Assembly (NCBI GenBank): GCA_015067765.1
Contig: SVLV01000005.1
Coordinates: forward strand, 1-64,000
DNA length: 64,000 nucleotides
From: Oscillospiraceae bacterium
GTDB lineage: Bacteria > Bacillota > Clostridia > Oscillospirales > Oscillospiraceae
Direction of reading: 5' to 3'
Shown in pieces: positions 25,402 to 33,291 of this stretch; positions within the stretch are counted from its first letter, which is position 1; every line of letters begins with the position of its first letter. A program made the translations under genes and the position numbers. Below the pieces are notes generated by a model. It was not told the origin of the DNA, did not search any database, and saw only the letters and a list, made by a program, of their open reading frames with translations.

Positions 25402-26586
25402 ATGGCAAAGAGACTGTTTACTTCTGAGTCCGTCACGGAAGGACATCCCGATAAGATCTGCGACCAGATCTCCGACGCGGTACTGGACGCCATTCTGGCA
25501 CAGGATCCCAACGGCCGCGTGGCCTGCGAAACCTGCGTGTCCACGGGCCTGATCCATGTGATGGGCGAGATTACCACCAACTGCTATGTGGACATCGCCA
25601 AGATCGCCCGCCAGGTGGTGCTGGACATCGGCTATGACCGGGCCAAGTACGGCTTCGACGGCCACACCTGCGGCGTCATCACCAACATCGATGAGCAGTC
25701 CAGCGACATCGCCATGGGCGTGGATAAGAGCCTGGAGGCCAAGGAGTCCGGCGACAGCGAGCTGGACAACGGCGCCGGCGACCAGGGTATGATGTTCGGT
25801 TATGCCTGCAACGAGACCCCTGAACTGATGCCCCTGGCCATCTCTCTGGCTCAGAAGATGGCAAAGCGCCTGACCGACGTGCGCAAGCAGGGTCTGGTGA
25901 ACTATCTGCGTCCCGACGGCAAGACCCAGGTCACCGTGGAGTACGATGAAAACGGCAAGCCCGTCCGTGTGGATACTGTGGTGGTGTCCACCCAGCACAG
26001 CCCCGATGTGGAGCTGGAGACCATCCGCAAGGATATGACCGAGCTGGTGATCAAGCCCACCGTTCCCGCCCAGCTGCTGGATGACAGCACCAAGATCTAT
26101 GTCAACCCCACCGGCCGCTTCGTCATCGGCGGTCCTCAGGGCGACAGCGGTCTCACCGGCCGCAAGATCATCGTGGATACCTATGGCGGCAGCGCACCCC
26201 ACGGCGGCGGCGCATTCTCCGGCAAGGATCCCACCAAGGTGGACCGCAGCGCTGCCTACGCAGCCCGCTATGTGGCCAAGAATGTGGTGGCTGCCGGTCT
26301 GGCCGACAAGTGCCAGGTGCAGCTGGCCTATGCCATCGGTGTAGCCCGTCCCGTCAGCGTGCTGGTGGAGACCTTCGGCACCGGCAAGGTGTCCGACGAG
26401 GTGCTGGAGGAGGCCGTGAACAAGGTCTTCGACCTGCGTCCCACCGCCATCATCCGGGATCTGGAGCTGCGCCGTCCCATCTACCGCCAGCTGGCTGCCT
26501 ACGGTCACATGGGCCGCGAGGATCTGGGCGTCAAGTGGGAGCAGACCGACCGGGTGGAGGCACTGAAGGCCGCCATCGCCCAGTAA
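25402..26586 (+). CDS. metK: S-adenosylmethionine synthetase
   Basis: 394 aa; makes SAM from methionine and ATP. Contains [23 protein letters not shown], the [12 protein letters not shown] hexapeptide region and the phosphate loop [19 protein letters not shown]. The ATG at 25402 follows AAAAGGAG and is downstream of the riboswitch; the ORF-track start at 25291 lies inside the riboswitch. It is flanked by two serine-dehydratase-like paralogues facing each other across it and is regulated at transcription by SAM. Confidence 0.98.
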   Translation: MAKRLFTSESVTEGHPDKICDQISDAVLDAILAQDPNGRVACETCVSTGLIHVMGEITTNCYVDIAKIARQVVLDIGYDRAKYGFDGHTCGVITNIDEQSSDIAMGVDKSLEAKESGDSELDNGAGDQGMMFGYACNETPELMPLAISLAQKMAKRLTDVRKQGLVNYLRPDGKTQVTVEYDENGKPVRVDTVVVSTQHSPDVELETIRKDMTELVIKPTVPAQLLDDSTKIYVNPTGRFVIGGPQGDSGLTGRKIIVDTYGGSAPHGGGAFSGKDPTKVDRSAAYAARYVAKNVVAAGLADKCQVQLAYAIGVARPVSVLVETFGTGKVSDEVLEEAVNKVFDLRPTAIIRDLELRRPIYRQLAAYGHMGREDLGVKWEQTDRVEALKAAIAQ

Positions 26587-26608
26587 CCCACCGTTTTTTC
26601 CAAAGACA

Positions 26609-26638
26609 ACAGGAGGAGCATCGGCTCCTCCTGTTTTT
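26609..26638 (+). terminator. Terminator of metK
   Basis: Perfect 10-bp stem CAGGAGGAGC / GCTCCTCCTG, loop ATCG, then TTTTTG. Confidence 0.88.
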
Positions 26639-26648
26639 GTTTTGGGAA

Positions 26649-26684
26649 AGAAAAAACCTCCCGGGCGCACATGAGCCCGGGAGG
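26649..26684 (-). terminator. Terminator of serine-dehydratase-like gene 3
   Basis: Perfect 10-bp stem CCTCCCGGGC / GCCCGGGAGG followed in the minus direction by a run of T residues. Confidence 0.85.
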
Positions 26685-26702
26685 AAGATGACGGGGGAGA
26701 GA

Positions 26703-28274
26703 TCAGCAGGCACCGCAGCCGGTGCAGTTGCAGCAGGCGGCAGCAGCGGCGGCCTTGCGCTGCTCGGCAGCATAGCACACGCCCAGATCGTTCAGGCCAT
26801 ACTCCTTCAGCTTCAGACCCACGCGCAGCAGGGTCTCGGCCATCTCGTCCAGACTGGTGAGGGTCTCCACACCGCCCTTGGCGGCATTGGCGCAGATGGC
26901 GGCGGTGGGGATGGCGGTGATGTTGCGGATCATGCAGGGCACATGGCCGGCGCCTGCGATGGGATCGCAGATCTGACCCAGAATACTCTGTGCACCCAGC
27001 ACGGCGGCCCGCTCGATCACATCCAGATCATCGCTGATGAAGGAGGCCAGGGCGCCGGCGGTCATGGAGATGGCCACGCCGATCTCAGCCTGGCAGCCCC
27101 ATGCACCGTGGTAGTGGGTGGGATAGTAGATGATGCCGATGATGCCGGCCACCAGCAGGGCCTTCAGGCAGTCCTCCTTGCTCAGGCCCAGAGCCTCGGC
27201 GGAGTAGCGGATGGAGGGCACGGGGACACCGGAGGCACCGCCGGTAGGCGTGCAGGCGATGACACCGTGGGTCAGGGCGTGCTGGCCGATGGACAGGGCA
27301 TCCGAGGCGGCGCGGTTGGCGATGCCCAGAGGGATGACGGTGCCGGTCTGCATCAGCTCGCGCAGCTGGATGGCATGGGACTTGGTGAGACCCTCATCGT
27401 GGGTGAGGGCGTTGTAGCCCTGCTCGGCGGAGTAGACGGACACATCCCAGATCCGCTCGGCCAGACCCATGATCTGCTGGTCGCTGAGGCCGGAGAGGGC
27501 CTTCTCATAGTCGATGGCGGCCTGCCACAGGGGGATGTTCTTCTCCTTTGCGTAGGCGAACATCTCGGTGGCGGTGACGAAGGGCATCTGAGGATCGTCG
27601 ATGGGGATGATGTCATAGACCGGCTCCACGCAGCGGACATAGATAGCCTCGGCCATGGCACGCAGCTCAGCCACAAAATCGGGGCAGTAGGGGGTGCGCT
27701 GGCGGACGGTGATCAGGCTCTGGCCACACTGGGCGCAGCTCTCCACAGTGTAATAGCCGGAGAGCTTGGCGGTGAACTTCTCCACATCGGCGGTGGCGGT
27801 GCGGATGAGCATGTAGTAGTACTTGCCGTCAATGTAGGTTTTCAGGCCGTCCACCTCGTCGATGATGATCTCACCGCCGCCCAGAGAGGCGGTCTTGATG
27901 AAGACCTTGTCACCGGTATCGGAGGTGAGGGTCAGCCATGCGCTCTCGGAGGGGCGGATGGGCACATTGTCGGTGAACTCGTAGGTATAGGCCATGCCCA
28001 TGGCCTTGGCATCGGCATAGGCGTTATCCAGCTTGTAGGAGAGCAGATCCTTCTTCATGACACCAACCAGAAAGGCCTTGTCACTGTGCATGCCGTAGAA
28101 GGTGGCGAAGTAGCCGCCGCCCTTGCTCATCTCGCCGTAGAGATCCACAGGGGTGCCGCTGAGCATATCGCGAAGCATGGAGCCCAGACGGAAGGGACCA
28201 GCCGTATTGGAGCTGGAGGGGCCGGGCGCCACGGGGGAGAGGCAATCGTTAAAAATAGTGGGGTAAGACTTCAT
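26703..28274 (-). CDS. Single-chain Fe-S L-serine dehydratase-like enzyme, paralogue 3
   Basis: 523 aa. Same architecture as the genes at 13512 and 23476: APGPSSSNTAGP, CAQCGQ, ACTPTGGASGVP, CDPIAGAGHVPC and a Cys tail CCNCTGCGAC. It shares near-identical blocks with paralogue 2 (for example LVAGIIGIIYYPTHYHG), so one arose from the other recently. It faces metK tail to tail and has its own promoter. The start at 28274 follows GGAGGAACCCCC; the longer ORF to 28592 is read-through. Possibly each paralogue handles a different hydroxy-amino or related acid. All three keep the cluster cysteines, so none looks dead. Confidence 0.84.
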   Translation of the reverse strand: MKSYPTIFNDCLSPVAPGPSSSNTAGPFRLGSMLRDMLSGTPVDLYGEMSKGGGYFATFYGMHSDKAFLVGVMKKDLLSYKLDNAYADAKAMGMAYTYEFTDNVPIRPSESAWLTLTSDTGDKVFIKTASLGGGEIIIDEVDGLKTYIDGKYYYMLIRTATADVEKFTAKLSGYYTVESCAQCGQSLITVRQRTPYCPDFVAELRAMAEAIYVRCVEPVYDIIPIDDPQMPFVTATEMFAYAKEKNIPLWQAAIDYEKALSGLSDQQIMGLAERIWDVSVYSAEQGYNALTHDEGLTKSHAIQLRELMQTGTVIPLGIANRAASDALSIGQHALTHGVIACTPTGGASGVPVPSIRYSAEALGLSKEDCLKALLVAGIIGIIYYPTHYHGAWGCQAEIGVAISMTAGALASFISDDLDVIERAAVLGAQSILGQICDPIAGAGHVPCMIRNITAIPTAAICANAAKGGVETLTSLDEMAETLLRVGLKLKEYGLNDLGVCYAAEQRKAAAAAACCNCTGCGAC

Positions 28275-28338
28275 GGGGGTTCCTCCTTCTGCGTGTCTTA
28301 TTTCACCGGGCCGGGGGATATCCGGTAACCGTATCTGT

Positions 28339-28367
28339 ATTATACAGGGACAGGGGTGGTTTGGCAA
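28339..28367 (-). promoter_or_regulatory. Promoter of serine-dehydratase-like gene 3
   Basis: Minus strand TTGCCA, 17-nt spacer, TATAAT. Confidence 0.82.
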
Positions 28368-28436
28368 CGAAAAACGGGCCATTGGGCTATAAGTTTTCGA
28401 TATGGTGTTCCCGGTCGGCGGGGCGGGGAGGAGAGA

Positions 28437-28466
28437 AAACGCCGCCCTCCCGACAGGGAGGACGGC
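28437..28466 (-). terminator. Terminator of ribU operon
   Basis: GCCGTCCTCCC / GGGAGGGCGGC stem (one wobble) with a 4-nt loop, then GTTTTCTC on the minus strand. Confidence 0.75.
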
Positions 28467-28479
28467 GCAGGTCATTTTC

Positions 28480-28668
28480 TCAATAGGGCTTTTCTTCCGG
28501 GATGATGATGGTGCAGACGATGTAGGCCAGCACACCGCTGCCGCCCAGCAGGGAGAACAGCACCCAACCCAGGCGCACCAGCGTGGGGTCAAGACCGAAA
28601 TAGTGGGCGATGCCGGTGCAGACGCCGCAGAGCATGGAGCCCTCCTTGACCCGGTACAGTTTCTTCAT
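28480..28668 (-). CDS. PspC-domain small membrane protein
   Basis: 62 aa, a complete PspC domain: MKKLYRVKEGSMLCGVCTG, then AHYFGLDPTLVRLGWVLFSL and a single transmembrane helix (about 33-56) ending IIIPEEKPY. PspC-type proteins are linked to phage-shock and envelope-stress responses; in Firmicutes they are often tiny single-domain proteins. It is the last gene of the riboflavin-uptake operon, 18 nt after the flavin-binding protein gene. RBS AGGAGGAAACCGCT. Confidence 0.88.
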   Translation of the reverse strand: MKKLYRVKEGSMLCGVCTGIAHYFGLDPTLVRLGWVLFSLLGGSGVLAYIVCTIIIPEEKPY

Positions 28669-28686
28669 AGCGGTTTCCTCCTTCTG

Positions 28687-29172
28687 TTATCGGTGGTCGT
28701 AGGGGATGACCTCCACCTGCTGCTTGTCAAAGTCCAGCAGGATCTGGAAGGCGTAGTTGTCCTCGCTGGTATCCCACACCTCCACAAACTTGGGGGTCAC
28801 GGAGATGATGATCTCGGTGTCCTCATGGGAATACTTGTTGTAGCTGCCCCACAGGTGCTCCTTGTAGAGCTTCTCAAAGCGGCGGTCGGGCTCATCCACC
28901 ACCAGGCCGCAGTTCTCCGCCACGCCCTCGATCTGCACGCCGGACCAGCACATGGCCACCCGGGGATTCTGATACAGCTGCTGGGTCTTGCGGAAGTTCT
29001 TGTCGGTCTTGAACCAGACCTTGCCGTCATAGAACAGGCAGCTGACGTTGCGGACCATCACATGGTCCTCCACGCTGCTGGCCAGGGCCATGATCTTCCA
29101 GTCGCCCAGCTTGTCAAACATCACCTGCACGGCCTCGTCGAAGGTGAGGGTTTTATCCACACTGAAATTCAT
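28687..29172 (-). CDS. Pyridoxamine 5'-phosphate oxidase-like FMN-binding protein
   Basis: 161 aa split-barrel flavoprotein family. Typical features are the N-terminal helix, ALASSVEDHVMVRNVSCLF, then VWFKTDKNFRKTQQL and PRVAMCWSGVQIEG. Members bind FMN or F420, and many are of unknown reaction. Its location just downstream of ribU under an FMN riboswitch fits an FMN requirement. RBS AAGGAGGACCCCCCT at a good distance from the ATG at 29172. Confidence 0.8.
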   Translation of the reverse strand: MNFSVDKTLTFDEAVQVMFDKLGDWKIMALASSVEDHVMVRNVSCLFYDGKVWFKTDKNFRKTQQLYQNPRVAMCWSGVQIEGVAENCGLVVDEPDRRFEKLYKEHLWGSYNKYSHEDTEIIISVTPKFVEVWDTSEDNYAFQILLDFDKQQVEVIPYDHR

Positions 29173-29185
29173 AGGGGGGTCCTCC

Positions 29186-29785
29186 TTACTGGATCAGCTT
29201 TTTCAGCGGCACGCTGATGCGCTTGTAGGTGACAAAGGCCAGCACCGCTGTGATGGTACGGGAGATGAGGTTGAAGGGGATCACGGAGAAGACCACCATG
29301 GTGGGGATATCCCGGATCCAGGGGTTGACGGCGCTGAACATGGCCACGATGCCATCCCAGTTCATGCCGTAGAGCTTGATGTAGAAGGGGAAGATCAGAT
29401 ACAGGTTGGTGAAGATGGCCACGATCACGCTGACCACCGCGCCGATGGCCAGACCCACGGCGGCACCCTTCTTGGTGCGGTGGCGGCGGTAGTACAGGAC
29501 GGCCGGCAGCACATAGGCCAGACTCAAAATCAGGTTCTGCAGCTCACCGGTCAGCATGGACTCCGAGCCCTGGATGGCCAGCTTCAGGCCGATCTTCACC
29601 ACCACGATCATGGCGGCGCCCACCGGGCCCAGAATGAAGCCGCCGATCAGCTCCGGCAGGGCCGACAGGTCAAACTCCGCCACCGGGGACAGGAAGGGGA
29701 CACCGAAATTGATGAAGATCAGCACAAAGGCGATGGCGCCCATGACGGCCGCCATGGTCATACGGCGCAGACGGGTTTTGTTCAT
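29186..29785 (-). CDS. ribU: ECF transporter S component, riboflavin-specific (RibU)
   Basis: 199-aa integral membrane substrate-binding subunit of an energy-coupling-factor importer, with about six helices. It has the N-terminal basic MNKTRLRRMTMAA with the small-residue helix used to contact EcfT, then EFDLSALPELIGGFILGP, characteristic of RibU. The start at 29785 follows GGAGGCAACTGTT and the longer ORF would overlap the riboswitch. The FMN riboswitch directly upstream supports riboflavin as substrate. The EcfA/EcfT module is not in this window. Confidence 0.92.
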   Translation of the reverse strand: MNKTRLRRMTMAAVMGAIAFVLIFINFGVPFLSPVAEFDLSALPELIGGFILGPVGAAMIVVVKIGLKLAIQGSESMLTGELQNLILSLAYVLPAVLYYRRHRTKKGAAVGLAIGAVVSVIVAIFTNLYLIFPFYIKLYGMNWDGIVAMFSAVNPWIRDIPTMVVFSVIPFNLISRTITAVLAFVTYKRISVPLKKLIQ

Positions 29786-29908
29786 AACAGTTGCCTCCAT
29801 AAAGCATAATATCCGAAGCCTGTACAAAAGCAGCCCCGGAAAATCTCTATGGCGGACCGGCCGCCGCAGGCACAGGCCTGCCGCAACCACAACCACAAAA
29901 ACACATCT

Positions 29909-30025
29909 TTTCCCATCCGGACTATACCGTCGGTCCCGGAATTGCACCGGGTCGGCCCGCGGGATGCCCCGCAGGTTCATGGACTATACCATCGGTCAGG
30001 AATTTCACCTTGCCCCAAAGACTGT
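29909..30025 (-). ncRNA. FMN riboswitch (RFN element)
   Basis: Minus-strand sequence contains GGTGAAATTCCTGACCG, GGTATAGTCCATGAAC, then CCGGTGCAATTCCGGGACCG and ACGGTATAGTCCGGATGG, the conserved six-helix RFN core. The leader continues about 125 nt to ribU; no clear terminator was identified, so control may be at translation. Confidence 0.95.
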
Positions 30026-30199
30026 TTCGTATTTACTTCAACGGTATTGTAGCACGGGCGACACCCCTCGTCAAGAGTCGGCAGGGAACGGCGGGCGGCG
30101 GCGCAGACAGTTTTTTTCGGGCCTGTTGCATAGGAAGAGGGCAACAAAGTCCGCCGGCGGGCCTATCTGTAGAGAGATTTTTGACAGGGAGGACCGTCT

Positions 30200-30454
30200 A
30201 TGAGCAAGCAACCGCCGGGAGTGATGGTGTATTTTGATCTGCAGCCGGGTCTGCGGCATCTGACCAACGAGGAGAAGGGCCTGCTGCTGCAGGCCATGCT
30301 GGACTACGGACAGACCGGGGAACTGCCCCAACTGGAGGGGGCACCGGCGCTGGTGTGGGACTTTGTGCAGCCCCGTCTGGACCGGGACCGGGAGCGCTAT
30401 GAGCGGGTCTGCCGCCGCAACCGGGACAATGCCCGCCGCCGCTGGGAGGAGTAA
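30200..30454 (+). CDS. DUF6291-like small protein
   Basis: 84 aa, highly charged C-terminus. The layout MVYFDLQPGLRHLTNEEKGLLLQAMLDYGQTGELP followed by WDFVQPRLDRDRERYERVCRRNR resembles a short domain common near phage replisome organiser proteins in Firmicutes (DUF6291-type). RBS GGGAGG. No phage genes surround it here; function is unknown. It could be an orphan phage-derived gene. It ends 80 nt before smpB, which has its own promoter. Confidence 0.65.
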   Translation: MSKQPPGVMVYFDLQPGLRHLTNEEKGLLLQAMLDYGQTGELPQLEGAPALVWDFVQPRLDRDRERYERVCRRNRDNARRRWEE

Positions 30455-30475
30455 GGGCTTCGACAAAAGGTGCTC

Positions 30476-30504
30476 TTGCGCGGGACGAAGAAATGTGCTA
30501 TACT
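30476..30504 (+). promoter_or_regulatory. Promoter of smpB
   Basis: TTGCGC, 17-nt spacer, TATACT, 30 nt upstream of the smpB ATG. Confidence 0.72.
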
Positions 30505-30534
30505 GTACCCTACGCCAGAGAAAGGAGGTCCTCT

Positions 30535-31008
30535 ATGGAGAAGAAAGGCATCAAGATCGCGGCCCAGAACCGCAAGGCCCACCACGACTACTTTGTGGAG
30601 GACCGCTACGAGGCCGGCATCGAGCTGTTCGGCACGGAGGTCAAGTCCATCCGGGCCGGCACCGTCAACCTGAAGGACAGCTTCTGTGTGGCCAAGGATG
30701 GGGAGATCTACGCCTACCAGCTGCACATCTCCCCCTATGAGCACGGCAATATCTTCAACCGCGACCCCGACCGGCCCAAGCGTCTGCTGCTGCACAAGCG
30801 GGAGATCCGCAAGCTCCACGCCCTGCAGAAGCAGGACGGCTATGCCCTGGTGCCCCTGAGCCTGTATTTCAAGGACTCCCGGGTGAAGGTGGAGCTGGGC
30901 CTGTGCAAGGGTAAAAAGACCTACGACAAGCGGGATGCCATCGCCAAGCGGGATGCCAAGCGGGAGATGGACCGCGCCGTCTGGGAGAAAAACCGGTCAT
31001 ACGACTAA
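30535..31008 (+). CDS. smpB: SsrA-binding protein SmpB
   Basis: 157 aa RNA-binding protein that delivers tmRNA to stalled ribosomes. Contains NRKAHHDYFVEDRYEAGIEL, GTEVKSIR, then PDRPKRLLLHKREI and the basic C-terminal tail GKKTYDKRDAIAKRDAKREM that enters the empty mRNA channel. The ATG at 30535 follows AAAGGAGG. Its RNA partner ssrA is encoded 665 nt downstream with only a cyclophilin gene between, a common Firmicute arrangement. Confidence 0.98.
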   Translation: MEKKGIKIAAQNRKAHHDYFVEDRYEAGIELFGTEVKSIRAGTVNLKDSFCVAKDGEIYAYQLHISPYEHGNIFNRDPDRPKRLLLHKREIRKLHALQKQDGYALVPLSLYFKDSRVKVELGLCKGKKTYDKRDAIAKRDAKREMDRAVWEKNRSYD

Positions 31009-31026
31009 ACAGAAGGAGAAGGACCT

Positions 31027-31566
31027 ATGAACAATCCCATTGCTACCATCACCATGGCAGACGGCGGTCAGATCGTCTGCGAGCTGTACCCCGAGATCGC
31101 TCCCCAGAGCGTGTATAACTTCATCGAGCTGGCCAACTCCGGCTACTACAACGGCCTGATCTTCCACCGGGTGATCCCCGGCTTCATGATCCAGGGCGGC
31201 TGCCCCCAGGGCACCGGCATGGGCGGCCCCGGCTACTGCATCCGCGGCGAGTTTGAGAGCAACGGCTTCCGCAATGACCTGCGCCACAGCCGCGGCGTCC
31301 TCAGCATGGCCCGCACCATGGTGCCCGACAGCGCCGGCAGCCAGTTCTTCATCATGCACAAGGATTCCCCCCATCTGGATGGCGACTATGCCGCCTTCGG
31401 TATGGTGCTCTCCGGCATCGAGGTGGTGGATGCCATTGCCTCCGTGCCCCGTGATATGCAGTCCAACCGTCCCAAGCGGGATCAGGTGATCCAGTCCATC
31501 ACCGTGGACACCAAGGGCGTGGAGTATCCGGCTGCCGAGAAGCTGCCTGATCCCTTCCACCGTTAA
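31027..31566 (+). CDS. Peptidyl-prolyl cis-trans isomerase (cyclophilin)
   Basis: 179 aa single-domain cyclophilin catalysing proline isomerisation. Seen: IVCELYPEIAPQSVYNFIELANSGYYNGLIFHRVIPGFMIQGG (active-site FHR), GMGGPGYCIRGEF, then SMARTMVPDSAGSQFFI with the catalytic Phe and FGMVLSGIEVVDAI. No signal peptide, so cytoplasmic. RBS AGAAGGAGAAGG, 18 nt after smpB, so probably cotranscribed with it. Confidence 0.94.
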   Translation: MNNPIATITMADGGQIVCELYPEIAPQSVYNFIELANSGYYNGLIFHRVIPGFMIQGGCPQGTGMGGPGYCIRGEFESNGFRNDLRHSRGVLSMARTMVPDSAGSQFFIMHKDSPHLDGDYAAFGMVLSGIEVVDAIASVPRDMQSNRPKRDQVIQSITVDTKGVEYPAAEKLPDPFHR

Positions 31567-31582
31567 GTGATTTCTGCGCTCC

Positions 31583-31604
31583 GCGGGAGGGATTTCCCTC
31601 CCGC
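31583..31604. repeat. GC-rich hairpin between cyclophilin gene and ssrA
   Basis: GCGGGAGGG / CCCTCCCGC with loop ATTT. It lacks a T tract. It may end the smpB-cyclophilin transcript weakly. Confidence 0.45.
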
Positions 31605-31672
31605 AGGGCGGTTGAAAGTTTTGCGGCAGTGTGATGAAATGAAAAATGCCTGGCATTTTCAGCGAAATATCC

Positions 31673-32020
31673 GGGGGTGTACCGGTTTCGACGGGGGTGT
31701 GGAGGCAGGATAAGCGGGCGGTGGCGCCTGGCCACCATAAAACGGGCAAATTATAAATTAACTAACAACACTAACACTGTTGCTGTCGCTGCCTAAGCAG
31801 TGACCGTCTGAACCGGAGAGGCCGCAGGCCGGGGAAGGCGTCGTTGATGCGGCGGACGTGAGGCGGGTAAGAGTTGCCCCGCCCATGCATCATGACTCTA
31901 CCAAACCGTACAGTCTGTTACGTGTCTGTACGGGGCGGGAATTCTGAATCGTAACTGCGCCCGGAGAAGGTCCTGTCAAAGTACTTTCGGACAGGGGTTC
32001 GACTCCCCTCACCTCCACCA
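31673..32020 (+). ncRNA. ssrA: Transfer-messenger RNA (tmRNA)
   Basis: 348 nt. The 5' GGGGGUGUACCGGUUUCGAC and the 3' GGGGUUCGACUCCCCUCACC form the tRNA-like domain with encoded CCA; the acceptor stem pairs GGGGGUG with CACCUCC. The resume codon opens the tag ANYKLTNNTNTVAVAA then TAA. The tag end AVAA fits ClpXP recognition, while the middle Asn/Thr-rich part is longer than the usual ANDNYALAA type. The 3' end is a classic insertion site, and the DNA directly after it is mobile in character. Confidence 0.97.
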
Positions 32021-32026
32021 AATCTA

Positions 32027-32160
32027 ACTAGTGCAACTATTGATTAGATTTAATATGAAAGCTAATAGAAACCCTCTTCCCATCAAGGTTTTGACCATTG
32101 GTCGGCAGATGGAATTAGCTTTAAAGAGTATGTTGAAAATCGCTCTATTTTTGCACTAGT
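32027..32160. repeat. Nested inverted-repeat element after tmRNA
   Basis: ACTAGTGCAA and TTGCACTAGT bound 134 nt. Inside are AAAGCTAAT/ATTAGCTTT, then CCATC/GATGG and GACC-ATT-GGTC, all nested in order, so a single strand folds into one long interrupted stem. It could be a structured RNA, a MITE-like element or an attachment region. No ORF is visible. Confidence 0.6.
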
Positions 32161-32171
32161 ATTTTAAAGTT

Positions 32172-32210
32172 AATTGCCGCAGCGGAATGCTCCGCTGCGG
32201 CAATTTTATG
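32172..32210. terminator. Strong hairpin terminator (copy 1 of related pair)
   Basis: Perfect 15-bp stem AATTGCCGCAGCGGA / TCCGCTGCGGCAATT with loop ATGC, then TTATGTTTT. A near copy is at 33558-33594. Confidence 0.75.
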
Positions 32211-32256
32211 TTTTATGCGAGATAGTAAGCACAAAATCAAAACAGAAGGATACTGT

Positions 32257-32559
32257 ATGCCTAAAGTGACTATATCTGGAAAATTTGAAGTTGACCCAAA
32301 CTGCGATGAGATGAGAGATTTCGAACAGAATAAAACAGTTGTGCGTGCCTATTTTACTGCATTGATGGGTACCTTTCGAACTGCAGAATCAATCGGAGGT
32401 TTCCTTTCAACAATAACCACATTACCCGCAAACCCAACTTGTCGTGGTGCGACAAACAAAACTTCCTTCTCCAAAACAATTACCCCGCGCAGGTCTATCC
32501 TGCGCAGGATTCTTCACAGTCACCTCTATGCTATCTACCACCGTCTATTTTACTTTTAA
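32257..32559 (+). CDS. Hypothetical small protein
   Basis: 100 aa, MPKVTISGKFEVDPNCDEMRDFEQ onward. GAAGGA stands 7 nt before this ATG, and low GC matches the surrounding element. The first 65 residues look like a normal soluble sequence; the remainder (TITPRRSILRRILHSHLYA) reads like an altered frame, so a 3' frameshift is possible. Not recognised as any family. Confidence 0.35.
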   Translation: MPKVTISGKFEVDPNCDEMRDFEQNKTVVRAYFTALMGTFRTAESIGGFLSTITTLPANPTCRGATNKTSFSKTITPRRSILRRILHSHLYAIYHRLFYF

Positions 32560-32670
32560 TGCCGTCCATCCACCATATTTACATCCGCTTTGTTAAAATT
32601 AGCCAAAAAGGCGCGCACTTTTTTGACAGGCTTCTCTCTATATTTTGTGACTTCACCACTTGTGTAGATA

Positions 32671-32712
32671 CTATATATTGTGTTACTATGTTGCGGAACA
32701 GGTAATATATAG
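32671..32712. repeat. Inverted repeat in gene-free stretch 32560-33007
   Basis: CTATATATT / AATATATAG, 9-bp perfect arms 24 nt apart. The rest of this 450-nt AT-rich stretch shows repeated TGTTCC/GGAACA motifs (32755-32791) but no convincing gene. Confidence 0.3.
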
Positions 32713-33007
32713 ACTCCCAAATTTACATAACGCATTTTAGAGGCGTTTTCTTGTGTTCCAGACAAAAGGGAACAGCGCACCGCGATGTTCCAGATCGCGA
32801 TACGCTGCTCGTTCGTCCACACAGTGATCAGCATGAGCCGTGATCAACTGCGCGTAGTAGATGCAGAAATCATATCACGGATCCTTGCCGGTTTCAAGAA
32901 AAAAGTTGACGTGCGGCAACAATTTCCGTGTGGGCGAATTCCTCTTTTGGCTGTTTTTATAGTAGGTACAAGCCATAAGACCGCGCTTGCGCAGAAAGGA
33001 ATTCACC

Positions 33008-33277
33008 ATGTTTTATGCAGAAAAAATCAAGATGAAAGCTGGGTGCTATTACTCCCAGCAGCCGGAGGAGATTGACGAAATCTATATCTCCGAGGTGGGC
33101 TTCTACAAAAAGGACGTTATTCACAGATATGTGAAGGAGCACCCTGGCACTATCCGCGTGAAAATCTCTCCCTATCCGGCACTTATCCCCGCCATCAGTT
33201 CCCGTGGAGAGCCGTATGTAAGATCGAATCCTGACAAGTATCGTCATGACGATCTTCTTGATCTTCCTCGCGTGTGA
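33008..33277 (+). CDS. DUF3892-like small protein
   Basis: 89 aa. The pattern EIDEIYISEVGFYKKDVIHRYVKEHP and the closing GEPYVRSNPDKYRHDDLLDLP match the DUF3892 layout (a short domain ending in a tyrosine-arginine segment and LLxLP). AAAGGA precedes the ATG. It is paired with a DUF2188 gene 14 nt downstream. Both families are common on accessory elements; their role is not established. Confidence 0.62.
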   Translation: MFYAEKIKMKAGCYYSQQPEEIDEIYISEVGFYKKDVIHRYVKEHPGTIRVKISPYPALIPAISSRGEPYVRSNPDKYRHDDLLDLPRV

Positions 33278-33291
33278 CAAGGAGGTGCGCT

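Noticed and set aside
26310-28328. Plus-strand 672-codon ORF over serine-dehydratase-like gene 3
   Set aside because: Antisense shadow; the minus strand has full family motifs, promoter, ribosome site and terminator.
32022-32166. Possible integron attC site after tmRNA
   Set aside because: The left end ATCTAAC fits RYYYAAC, but the right end lacks GTTRRRY and no integron integrase or cassette array is present.
32556-32834. Minus-strand 92-codon ORF in the mobile region
   Set aside because: No ribosome site or recognisable sequence and it spans inverted repeats.
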